Positions 7,314 through 14,691 of a DNA stretch of 15,954 nt are shown one piece after another. The notes beneath the pieces are model-generated. The model saw only the letters and a list, made by a program, of their open reading frames with translations, was not told the origin of the DNA and made no database searches. This DNA is from JBBQZU01 sp038207425. GTDB lineage: Bacteria > Bacteroidota > Bacteroidia > Flavobacteriales_D > Cryomorphaceae. How positions within the stretch are numbered: position 1 is the stretch's first letter; each line of letters starts with the position of its first letter. The translations under genes and the position numbers were made by a program. The stretch is taken from the NCBI GenBank assembly GCA_038207425.1, contig JBBQZU010000049.1, forward strand, positions 1-15,954, in the 5' to 3' direction.

Positions 7314-10298
7314 TCAGAAAATGTAGCGCGCACCAAATTGAAATTGTCGTGGCGGAGAAAGTGAAATTATTTTAAACGTGTTGGAATCCGGCGGCCCAAG
7401 CTGGTTTTGGTTGCTGGCTGCCCGACTTGTATTATACCCCGACCAGTTTTGCGCGTCGAGTAGGTTAAAGATGTCAGCGCTTAATTCAATGCCCGTTGTA
7501 TTTTTGAATTCAAACATATACTTCACTGAAAAGTCGAAGGTCGTGGCCGATGGCAATCGGTCGGCATTCTTCAGCTCTCCTGGCCAACGATCGGAAGTCG
7601 GTTCCCGATCGCCATTCAAATCGGCAGTGCCAAATACGGAAGCATCAGCAAGGCGCGTTATAGGTTGTCCGCTTTGGATAAGCACGGCAGGCGTTATAAA
7701 GAGATTCTTTAGTGGCTCCCAGAACAGTGATCCACTCATCACGTGTCGCCTGTCGTTTTCATCCCAATTATATTCTGCGTCGAAGTCATTGTTGTCCTGT
7801 GCGCGAATGTTGATACTGCTCGTGTTGCTCTTGGTGTAGCTCAGTGTGTAGAGCACTCGGTACGCCAGTTTGGTTCCGGAAATTTCCTTTTGTAGCATAA
7901 AGTTCAAAGCGGTATACCGGGCCTTGCCCGTGGTTTCGGTCATAAATACATTTCGCGCTCCACCGCGGATGGTATCGCCATTGACCACGGAGAAAAATCC
8001 GCCACCAGAATATATTGGAATCGGCCTACTCAAATCGCCTTCAGCCTGAGTGCGCACCACCACGTCATCCGGATCAATGCCCGCTTGGAAGGTGTAGCTA
8101 CTCGCGGAGTTTAAATTTCTAATCACATAAAGATTGTTGGTCCGGGTGTGCACTGCGTCGAAGATAAAAATGGTCTCGTCGCTCGGCTTGTGCTGAAAGC
8201 CCAAAGAGAATTGATGGCTGTAGGCATTCTGCCAGCCATCGGGATTCAGAATTCTGAGGTTGTTGCTGAAAGCCGTCTCGCGGCTATCTCTTAAGTCTTC
8301 GGCGGTGGGCCCTTGCAGGTACTGCACGTTGCTCGCAGTGGCCCGTATGTTTCCATCAAAAGTGATTTGGTCAAGATTAGCGTCGGCACTCAATATTCCC
8401 AGGCGCTGGAGTTCTGCGAGCTGTGCTTTGAAGTCATTTGAGTTGCTGCTGAACTGCAGCGCATCGCTGTAAACAGAGTACTTGATCTTGTCATAAAATA
8501 TTCCATATCCTCCCCGTATTACGCTCCTTTTTCCAAGGTCATAATTCAAGCTGAGTCTGGGTGCGAAATTATTGAGATCGGCTTTGTCGCCGCCCGATTT
8601 GCTGAGGTTGTCGTAATCCCATCTTACCCCTGCATTTGCCGTAAGGCGGTCAGTTACCTGGTAGGTATCTTCCACATAAATGCCCATTGTATTTTGCCTT
8701 GCGCCAAATGCTTTTGACTGTAGCTCCACGTCATAGGCCGTTACCAGCGCATCCGATGGAATATCGGTTACTTGCAGGTTCGATCCCAGCCCGAGAGCAG
8801 CCAAGTTCTCCATTTGGTTTCTATCCAATTTCACGGTGTAAGTCCCGAAAGGATTTCCCCCGCCGGTAAGCTGAAAGTGGGAAGAGATGATCTCCATACC
8901 CGCTTTTAGGCTGTGGTTGCCAATGCGGTAAAATAACTTGGCCTGGCCGTGGTGGGTGTTTTCCTTGTCGTCAAAAATAGCGCCCGACTGACCGAGAACC
9001 GCTACGGGCACATTTGATGAATCTCTCACAGTCACTGAAGGGCTGGTAAGGTTTACCGGCTCGCGGTAATTCCACCTGAAGTAGCTGTGCAGATAGTTGA
9101 ACTCCGCGGAAAGCCGACTGCTGAAGGTGGCGATATTTCGAAAGGCGAGAAGGTACGTTCGATTGTCTTGTGCTGATGCCGATGAAGGGAAATTCACTCC
9201 GCCATCGAGCCCTCCACCTTGTCGGTCGAGGTACATTCTACCCACCTGCCCGCGAAGTGACGAGCGCCACTTTGAGCTCCAGATATGATCTACCTTTCCG
9301 GAAACGTAGCTGAAATAATTGTTCCCACGCACCGTCTCATTTACCCCGAGTTCGGGCGAGTTGAGAAGGTTGTCTTTTATGTCAATGGTCTGCTCAGCGT
9401 TCAGGTAGTAGAAAGTTTTGTCTTTCTTCAAACTCCCGCCCACTCCGAAACCTGCCTGGTGGCGCTGAAAGCCATCTTTGACGGGGTTGCCATAGAGGTC
9501 GAGTGTTGCAAAATCAGATTTTGAGTCAATCACCGCACCGGGGCGGGTCAGGTAAAATACTTCGCCTGTGGTTTCGTTGGTGCCCGATTTGGAAAGAACA
9601 TTCACGATGCCGTTTGAGGTATTGCCCCACTCTGCCGAATAGTTGTTGGTAAGCACCGTGACGTTCTCTACAAAACCGGCTGGTGTATTGAGTTTCATAT
9701 TTCCGAGAAACCGTTCATTGTTGTCAAGTCCGTCAATGAGATAATTTGTAAAAGTTCCATTCAGTCCGTTGATGCTCACGTTGGGCGCTTCGGGGTATCC
9801 GAGCACGGCCAAAGTCACATTGGGCAGCCTGTAGAGACTTCGGGTAATATCACGCCCTTCTATAGGAAGCCTTCTGAGCTCTTCCTTTTTCATCTGGCCA
9901 AAAACTGTGGCGTTTTGCGTATTCATCATGGCCATGGACACGCTCGATATAAGCACTTCTCCCAGCATTTCGGTTCTCCTGCTCGGCAGCCGCAGGGTAT
10001 ATTCTTGTCGCGACGCCGTGCCGAGTCGTATTCCTGAGAGGGCGGTGAATTGGTATTTTGAATCGTCCAGGGTGAGAATGCTGTATGAGCCGCTGCCTGC
10101 AGGCATCGGAAAAGTCGCGATCCCTTCGGCGTTGCTCAGTGCTGATCGCTCTTCACCGGTTTTGTCGTTCACGAGAAATACTTTGATGCTGTCGAGCTTC
10201 TCTTCGTTGATGAGAGACAGCACCCTAATTTGCAAACTTTGAGAAAATATAAGAAATGGCCACGCCATGAAGGCGCCCAGCAGTAAAAAGTGTTTCAT
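7314..10298 (-). CDS. Oar-like TonB-dependent outer-membrane receptor
   Basis: The 994-residue product is a typical large Bacteroidota receptor. It has a signal peptide (1-20, ending IFSQ) and a beta-sandwich carboxypeptidase-regulatory-like or Ig-like domain (about 21-105). The plug spans about 125-240, with EGRDITRSLYRLPNV, VSINGLNGTFTNYLIDGLDN and a plug end AEWGNTSNGIVNVLSKSGTN that resembles Oar-type receptors. A long beta-barrel (about 250-994) ends in the aromatic-terminal strand QFGARYIF used for BAM recognition. It imports a substrate across the outer membrane using TonB/ExbBD energy; no SusD partner or TonB gene is present here. It starts at ATG 10298, 43 bp after the preceding gene, and is followed 11 bp later by the kinase-like gene. 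The neighbours hint at a nucleoside or related ligand, but the sequence does not prove it. Confidence 0.93.
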   Translation of the reverse strand: MKHFLLLGAFMAWPFLIFSQSLQIRVLSLINEEKLDSIKVFLVNDKTGEERSALSNAEGIATFPMPAGSGSYSILTLDDSKYQFTALSGIRLGTASRQEYTLRLPSRRTEMLGEVLISSVSMAMMNTQNATVFGQMKKEELRRLPIEGRDITRSLYRLPNVTLAVLGYPEAPNVSINGLNGTFTNYLIDGLDNNERFLGNMKLNTPAGFVENVTVLTNNYSAEWGNTSNGIVNVLSKSGTNETTGEVFYLTRPGAVIDSKSDFATLDLYGNPVKDGFQRHQAGFGVGGSLKKDKTFYYLNAEQTIDIKDNLLNSPELGVNETVRGNNYFSYVSGKVDHIWSSKWRSSLRGQVGRMYLDRQGGGLDGGVNFPSSASAQDNRTYLLAFRNIATFSSRLSAEFNYLHSYFRWNYREPVNLTSPSVTVRDSSNVPVAVLGQSGAIFDDKENTHHGQAKLFYRIGNHSLKAGMEIISSHFQLTGGGNPFGTYTVKLDRNQMENLAALGLGSNLQVTDIPSDALVTAYDVELQSKAFGARQNTMGIYVEDTYQVTDRLTANAGVRWDYDNLSKSGGDKADLNNFAPRLSLNYDLGKRSVIRGGYGIFYDKIKYSVYSDALQFSSNSNDFKAQLAELQRLGILSADANLDQITFDGNIRATASNVQYLQGPTAEDLRDSRETAFSNNLRILNPDGWQNAYSHQFSLGFQHKPSDETIFIFDAVHTRTNNLYVIRNLNSASSYTFQAGIDPDDVVVRTQAEGDLSRPIPIYSGGGFFSVVNGDTIRGGARNVFMTETTGKARYTALNFMLQKEISGTKLAYRVLYTLSYTKSNTSSINIRAQDNNDFDAEYNWDENDRRHVMSGSLFWEPLKNLFITPAVLIQSGQPITRLADASVFGTADLNGDREPTSDRWPGELKNADRLPSATTFDFSVKYMFEFKNTTGIELSADIFNLLDAQNWSGYNTSRAASNQNQLGPPDSNTFKIISLSPPRQFQFGARYIF

Positions 10299-10341
10299 CA
10301 GGTTTAAGTCAAGAAAATAGTGAGTAATTTTTTTAGATTCC

Positions 10342-11052
10342 TTAATATAAAAAAAGAACCGCGGAAGGAGGCCCTCTGCTCACCTTGGCCTTCAAGCTAA
10401 AATCAAAAGAAGAAATAAAACCAACGCAGTGCGGCAAAAATGGCCTGTGTAGCAACGCGCCGATTTCCTTGCTCAGGATGATGTCGCAAAAGGAGCTGAA
10501 TCGCGTTTTGGCCCTCCATGTATGGACTGACCATGCGTTGTCGATGTCAAATTCCAGGGAAAGGATTTTCGGAGCGAGAAATTTATAGTCCTGGATAAAA
10601 TTTTCGAAAGCTGCCGTTTGGTTGCGGCCGTGGTCCAAAATAGAAGCCACTTCAACTGCATTGAAATGTGCCTTTCTCAATCCTAATAAATAAAGTCCGC
10701 CGTCTTCGGAAGGGCCCAAAACCATTTGGCCCGACTCGAGTGAGCGCGCCGCTTCCAGCAAATGCGAAGTTTGCAGCCCAGGTGTATCATCGCCTACCGC
10801 AATAACATTTTCAAAGCCCTCGTGGTAGGCTTGTTGAAAAGAATTGGCCAACTTCCATCCCAGAGAGTTGCCTGATTGGTTTGATTCATCGGAGAAAATA
10901 ACCGGCAATCCACTGCGCTTGATCTTGGCTAAAGTACTACGATAAAGAAGGAAAGCGATTCGGGAATCTGCATTTTCTGAAAAGGAACTCAGCGATTTAC
11001 CGATTAGGCTCCCCTTGTTAGAAAAGTATATTATTACGGTGCTCCCTTTCAT
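10342..11052 (-). CDS. DUF2064 (TIGR04282-type) glycosyltransferase-like protein
   Basis: From ATG 11052 this encodes 236 residues with no signal peptide. The central motifs are VGDDTPGLQTSHLLEAA (86-102) and the hallmark LGPSEDGGLYLLGL (112-125). In DUF2064 proteins these form the nucleotide-sugar pocket of a GT-A fold, related to MobA and nucleotidyltransferases. The N-terminal segment STVIIYFSNKG lacks the usual KxPxxGxxKTRL motif, so activity is uncertain. The frame extends to a TTG at 11073, but the ATG is more credible. It is first in a same-strand run with the TonB receptor (43-bp gap). The role in that set is unclear; an alternative is an unrelated glycosyltransferase sharing the promoter. 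No convincing promoter box was found upstream. Confidence 0.82.
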   Translation of the reverse strand: MKGSTVIIYFSNKGSLIGKSLSSFSENADSRIAFLLYRSTLAKIKRSGLPVIFSDESNQSGNSLGWKLANSFQQAYHEGFENVIAVGDDTPGLQTSHLLEAARSLESGQMVLGPSEDGGLYLLGLRKAHFNAVEVASILDHGRNQTAAFENFIQDYKFLAPKILSLEFDIDNAWSVHTWRAKTRFSSFCDIILSKEIGALLHRPFLPHCVGFISSFDFSLKAKVSRGPPSAVLFLY

Positions 11053-11190
11053 TTTTAGGATAGGTTGAACCAAGATACGCTCAATTCAAGGATTCAGATT
11101 TCTTCGCTCCAAAGGTGGCAAGAAAAAAGTTAATGTCGTAATCTAAGTCGCGAGAAAACCGGCTCTGTAGTCTGGCTGACAAAACTCCTG

Positions 11191-11417
11191 TTTTCGACAA
11201 TGCCACCATTTGGTTTTTCTAAACAACATACATTCTGTTTTTTTAGGATTTAGAAAGATTGGAAATAGGAATTCTGAAAAGCCCCGCTCCGCATTTCAAG
11301 GTAAAACAAAATCAGGTTCTCATCAATATTTGAGTCAGTAATTTAAGGTTTCAACCAAAAGAGTTTATCCGTTCACAGCTCATAAAGTATCCCGCTTATC
11401 AATCTATTTCTAACCCC
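11191..11417 (+). repeat. Dispersed intergenic repeat, copy B
   Basis: This is the second copy of the element at 4731-4931, in the same orientation, with all the shared blocks in the same order. It differs mainly by about 25 extra bases between GGTTTCAAC and TATTTCTAACCCC. A faint match to copy A may continue to about 11466 (GAAGC, then ATTCTTTT). It fills much of the 482-bp gap (11053-11534) upstream of the minus-strand gene run and of the TonB fragment. The rest of that gap shows no gene or hairpin that I can support. Confidence 0.75.
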
Positions 11418-11534
11418 ATGTGCAAGGTGTCTGATGCAAAAGGCCGAAGCACCACAACATTCTTTTGAGTTTTCTTTTTAGCGGCTAAATTTCTTGCACC
11501 ATTATCTGTTGAAGCGTGATTTACGTCCACTCAC

Positions 11535-12062
11535 ATGCGTTCGCTTTTACTTTTTATTTTTGCTATTGCGTCCCTTCTTTCCACCGCCCAAACGGGCATT
11601 ATAAGAGGAAGAATTTTTGACCAAAGCACCAATGAGCCTATACCCTTTGCCAATGTGGCCTAGCAGACTACCACTTTCGGTGCCATAAGCGATATTGATG
11701 GCAATTACCGGATTGAAGGAATAAATCCAGGGCTTTACAATGTGCAGACTTCATACGTGTGCTATACCAGCCGCACCCTTTTTGAAATAGAGGTCTTTGC
11801 AAAACTTCCCACCAGGCTCAATATTGGTCTGCAGGCAAAGTCCACCAGCCTCCAGGCGGTAGAAATTAGGGCTGGCGTTTTTGAACGCAAAGAAGAAAGT
11901 CCTGTGTCGGTGCAATCCATCGGCAAAAACGAAATTCAGCGCAACCCAGGCGGAAACAGAGACATTTCCCGCGCCATACAAATCCTTCCAGGCGTAGTTT
12001 CTTCCATCGGTGATCAACCACCAGTGAAAGCGTATCTAAATGAATACCAGATATCTGCATAG
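11535..12062 (+). pseudogene. TonB-dependent receptor N-terminal fragment with in-frame TAG
   Basis: From ATG 11535 the frame gives a signal peptide (RSLLLFIFAIASLLSTAQ) and a carboxypeptidase-regulatory-like domain (GIIRGRIFDQSTNEPIPFAN). It is interrupted by TAG at 11661-11663 (codon 43), then continues in the same frame with FGAISDIDGNYRI, GLYNVQTSYV and the start of a receptor plug (GNRDISRAIQILPGV). Relatives read IPFANVxxxGTTxGAxTDIDGNY, so the stop falls inside the conserved fold. Homology is lost near 12005; the last roughly 18 codons before the second TAG look random, and no plug or barrel follows. Less than a fifth of a receptor remains. It carries both a nonsense codon and a 3' truncation, so it is a relic. 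Confidence 0.85.
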
Positions 12063-12185
12063 GTTATGAACCAAAATATAAAGTTATGAGTCTCCCCAAA
12101 CCCCTCTTTACAAACACTAAAACAACTATGTTTAAATAAAAATCTGTCCAGTAGAGCCAGACCACCTCAGTATGGGCTGAATATC

Positions 12186-12487
12186 GTGCCTTGGGGCGCT
12201 ACTACTGTTGCAAATCATTATTCAGCGAGATTTAGCTATCAAAATGCAACCCAGAGAAACTTCGGCGCTCATGCTGATATCAACTCAGCAATTCCGGCTC
12301 GCTTCAACATGGGATTTTATGGCCAAACCCGGGGAGGCGTACCGTTAAATATTGCTATAAGGGGTCTTGCAGGCGGTGGTTTTGTTAGTGCTCCAAATGG
12401 TCAATCCGGTAATATTGGTGTGCTTGGCACTGCTTACGAATCTGGTGGTGATTCATTTGGCATCAATTATGGGGTGCACGGCGAGGC
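12186..12487 (+). pseudogene. Fragment of a surface or tail-fibre-like repeat protein
   Basis: The frame reads a glycine-rich segment with NMGFYGQTRGG, IAIRGLAGGG, GNIGVLGTAYE and FGINYGVHGEACGG. This is the GVYGTA/GVHGEA pattern that precedes C-terminal tail-fibre (S74-type) domains in Bacteroidota surface proteins. Neither a signal peptide nor the C-terminal domain is present. The family match stops near 12487, exactly where recombinase homology begins in another frame. The nominal frame runs on to 12590 out of register. The 5' limit is not certain; no frame joins it to the preceding TonB fragment. Confidence 0.55.
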
Positions 12488-12841
12488 TTGTGGCGGGCGT
12501 ATTACCGAAACTATAAACCAGCTTATTGGCTGTTTGAAGGACGAGATGGGGGCCAATACAGCGCCAAAAGCGTGCAGGCCATTTACCTAAAAGCGGTGAG
12601 CGAAACCAAGAGCAATGCCTGGAGTACGCCCCACACCCTGCGCCATAGCTTTGCTACCCACCTTATGGAGCGCGGTGTGAACATACGCTACAGTCAATCG
12701 GCACTGGGACATTCGAGCTCCAAGACCACCGAAGTTTACACGCGGGTGACGTCGATCAACAATAAAACACTCTGCAGCCCATTGGATTGTTTGTACGATT
12801 CTGCTACATTTGGGAATGACAACAACCCACCTCGCACATAA
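12488..12841 (+). pseudogene. Tyrosine recombinase, C-terminal catalytic fragment
   Basis: About 117 codons match the C-terminal third of Bacteroidota tyrosine recombinases: YKPAYWLFEG, QYSAKSVQAI, the box TPHTLRHSFATHL (catalytic H and second R), QSALGHSS (second H), and TEVYTRV with the nucleophilic Tyr. A SPLD motif follows, as it does at the same place in integron integrases. The N-terminal DNA-binding domain, the first catalytic Arg and the Lys region are missing, and there is no ATG (the frame opens at a TTG). The left junction is the fragment ending in GVHGEACGG. The protein cannot be active alone. It abuts an attachment-like site and two cassette-like units, so its parent may have mobilised them. 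Confidence 0.85.
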
Positions 12842-12898
12842 GCGATATTTACGCAATAAGCCGATTTAGGAGCGGCGTATATACGGATGTTGGCACAC
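12834..12898 (+). other. Attachment-site-like inverted repeat beside the recombinase
   Basis: Imperfect arms ATATTTACGC (12845-12854) and GCGTATATAC (12875-12884) pair at 8 of 10 positions. The right end carries GTTGGCAC (12889-12896), close to the integron core GTTRRRY. The stretch from CGGC (12874) to GTTGGCACACATAAG resembles 13844-13874, the right half of the next site, and both sit shortly upstream of a cassette start codon. It overlaps the recombinase stop. It could be an attI-like site or a worn attC; the left core is degenerate. Confidence 0.45.
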
Positions 12899-12915
12899 AT
12901 AAGAAAAAGACCGAA

Positions 12916-13740
12916 GTGAATATAACCGAAAATTGTCTGATTTTTTTACAAACCAAAGAATGGCTAAAATTAAATGAGCTTCTTTCTGACGAGAAGAACT
13001 GTAAAGAATTAGCAACAGACCCAATTTTTTCTGTATTTGAAATGTATTTGATTATTGAAGTAAAACGCCACGAAAATGATGGAAATGAAAATCTTTATAC
13101 TGTGCTCGCAAGAATTTTTCAATTAAATCAAATTTTAAAAATTTTAAAACTTTCTGAAAAGTGTGTTTTAGAACTTACCGAATACTTATTTCAAAAAAAT
13201 CCTTCAGAACAATACGCAAAAATTTTAACCGACAATATTCAGGCTCATGAATTCCTGAAAAGTAAAACCATTGAACGAACAGATAAAATAGAAAAAACGA
13301 TACTCGCTTCCAATCTGAATGTTAAAATTGGAGCGACTGGAGAGTTAGATTTTTCAAAATCTATTTTTAATTCGCCACAAGAAAAAGAACTATACTTGGC
13401 TTCAAAAAGAGTATTAAAGGATGAAATACTATTACCAAATATAGCTTTAAGCTCAATCATCAATTCTAAAGTTATAGAATTACTTGAAAAGCGAACTAAA
13501 ACTTTTTTCTTTCAATCAACATTGGACTTATGTATTGTTGATTCCAAAACCTTTAGACCAAAATTTTTTATTGAATTGGATAGTAGTTGGCACGAAAAGC
13601 CAAAACAAATAGAAAATGACAGAATGAAAACTGAAATATTTGAAAAAGCAGGAATGGAATTGCATAGATTAAGAAAAAAAGAGAATAAAAGTATGGATGA
13701 AATATTTGAATTGTACATTAGAAACAATTACGTGTGCTAA
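12916..13740 (+). CDS. DUF2726 protein, PD-(D/E)xK-like nuclease, cassette gene
   Basis: The 274-residue product starts at GTG 12916, 18 bp after the attachment-like site. The N-terminal half (1-130) is helical and unassigned. The C-terminal half follows the DUF2726 pattern: FNSPQEKELYLASKRVL (151-167), LPNIALSSII (173-182), LDLCIVD (203-209), FFIELDSSWH (217-226), NDRMKTEIFEKAGMELHRLR (234-253). This is a restriction-endonuclease-like fold in which D204, E220 and D222 are the likely metal ligands. In the common form the centre reads IELDGxxH, so this member is slightly changed (DSSWH). The gene is visibly richer in A and T than its surroundings, as cassette genes often are. Its stop lies inside the following attC-like element. 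A defence role is plausible but not shown. Confidence 0.72.
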   Translation: MNITENCLIFLQTKEWLKLNELLSDEKNCKELATDPIFSVFEMYLIIEVKRHENDGNENLYTVLARIFQLNQILKILKLSEKCVLELTEYLFQKNPSEQYAKILTDNIQAHEFLKSKTIERTDKIEKTILASNLNVKIGATGELDFSKSIFNSPQEKELYLASKRVLKDEILLPNIALSSIINSKVIELLEKRTKTFFFQSTLDLCIVDSKTFRPKFFIELDSSWHEKPKQIENDRMKTEIFEKAGMELHRLRKKENKSMDEIFELYIRNNYVC

Positions 13741-13870
13741 TACCGGGTCTAAGCCATTGCTGGGTCTGTGCCTATCTGGAAAATTCTCGGGAATTTTCCA
13801 GCGGAGTTTTGTACCTTTAATGGTTCGTGTGTTAGACACGCAACGGCTCATACACATCAACGTTGGGCAC
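13732..13870 (+). other. attC-like integron cassette recombination site
   Basis: This 139-bp imperfect inverted repeat has the order expected of attC. The left outer box is GTGTGCTAA (13732-13740, overlapping the cassette 1 stop). The left inner box AAGCCATTGC (13751-13760) pairs at 8 of 10 positions with the right inner box GCAACGGCTC (13840-13849). The right outer box GTTGGGCAC (13862-13870) fits the core GTTRRRY. GTCT (13764-13767) and AGAC (13834-13837) extend the stem. The centre holds a perfect hairpin, CTGGAAAATTC (13776-13786) with GAATTTTCCAG (13791-13801) and a TCGG loop. The left outer box fits RYYYAAC poorly. The next gene starts 8 bp downstream. Confidence 0.6.
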
Positions 13871-13878
13871 AATAAAAA

Positions 13879-14691
13879 ATGACAACTCTTCGACTATCGA
13901 TACTTTTTGTCTTATTGAATTTCTCCAGCTCTGCTCAAATAGACTTGGCGATGTTTGCAGAAGACTGGTGCCCATGCTTTGAGAAAATTAGAGACAGTGA
14001 AATACGAGACTGTATTTCGATTAATATCAAGGTTGATTACAATAGACTGACAGCGTTCCTTAACGAGCCGTCCAATTCGATACGTTTCATTAAAGAGATT
14101 GGAAATAATTGTCTAAATTTTCGCGAGTATCTTGAAAATAAATGGGGCACGGCAGATAATCTATCAGACCAAGAAGTCGATCGAAGGGTTTTTGATGCCT
14201 TGGGTTATTTTACCGTCATTTCATCTTTGGATACTCTTCCTAAGCAAGTAGTAATCGACAATATGGAAACAGGATTGGTGTTTAACATCTTTCGAAACAG
14301 AATTAGAAAAGACCAATTTTTAGATTCAGGTGTTCATGAAATTGCATGGCAGGATTCCGTAATTACTTTTTCTAGCGCTGAGCAAAATTTGACTTCGAAT
14401 TTTGAATGCACGGAAGAACAGGGTAGTGTCCTTAGGATTGAAGCGACTGTTAAATACAGACTAAGGAGAGAAACGCTGTCTGAGCTCTACGAGAACATGG
14501 GGCAGAATTATGAAAAAGTGATTCTTGAGCCGAAATTAAGACTCGTTATGTCATCCCATTGTAACAACTTCATTAGTCGGGAAAACCATTCAAATAAAGG
14601 CATCGACACATCAGTTTATTTAGACCAATTATCAGAAGGATTAATTGGGGACTATTTCTTTTTTGAAGGACTTACAATTAAATCAAAATAA
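13879..14691 (+). CDS. Secreted SPFH (prohibitin/Band 7-like) domain protein, cassette gene
   Basis: A 270-residue product from ATG 13879, just after the attC-like site. Residues 1-20 (LSILFVLLNFSSSAQ) look like a cleavable signal peptide. Residues 21-125 are unassigned and contain WCPCFEKI and several cysteines. From about 130 the sequence follows the prohibitin/SPFH fold: TGLVFNIFRN, DSGVHEIAWQDSVITF, VLRIEATVKYRLR (184-196), then LSELYENMGQNYEKVILEP (200-218) and LRLVMSS. The match continues through the GI(x)n(L)DV-type end (GDYFFFEGLTI). The coiled-coil tail of typical SPFH proteins is missing, because the gene stops at the end of the domain. SPFH proteins scaffold membranes or hold proteases, normally with an N-terminal anchor; a signal-peptide version on a cassette is unusual. 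The fold call rests on pattern recognition only. Confidence 0.6.
   Translation: MTTLRLSILFVLLNFSSSAQIDLAMFAEDWCPCFEKIRDSEIRDCISINIKVDYNRLTAFLNEPSNSIRFIKEIGNNCLNFREYLENKWGTADNLSDQEVDRRVFDALGYFTVISSLDTLPKQVVIDNMETGLVFNIFRNRIRKDQFLDSGVHEIAWQDSVITFSSAEQNLTSNFECTEEQGSVLRIEATVKYRLRRETLSELYENMGQNYEKVILEPKLRLVMSSHCNNFISRENHSNKGIDTSVYLDQLSEGLIGDYFFFEGLTIKSK
14634..14647 (+). promoter_or_regulatory. Ribosome binding site supporting a TTG start
   Basis: AGAAGGA (14634-14640) lies four bases before TTG 14645, inside the end of the SPFH gene. It is the only purine-rich site seen near the start of the next frame, which has no early ATG. Other in-frame TTG codons at 14663 and 14702 have weaker context, the last preceded by TAGAAG. 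Shine-Dalgarno sites are rare in this phylum, so the assignment is tentative. Confidence 0.35.
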
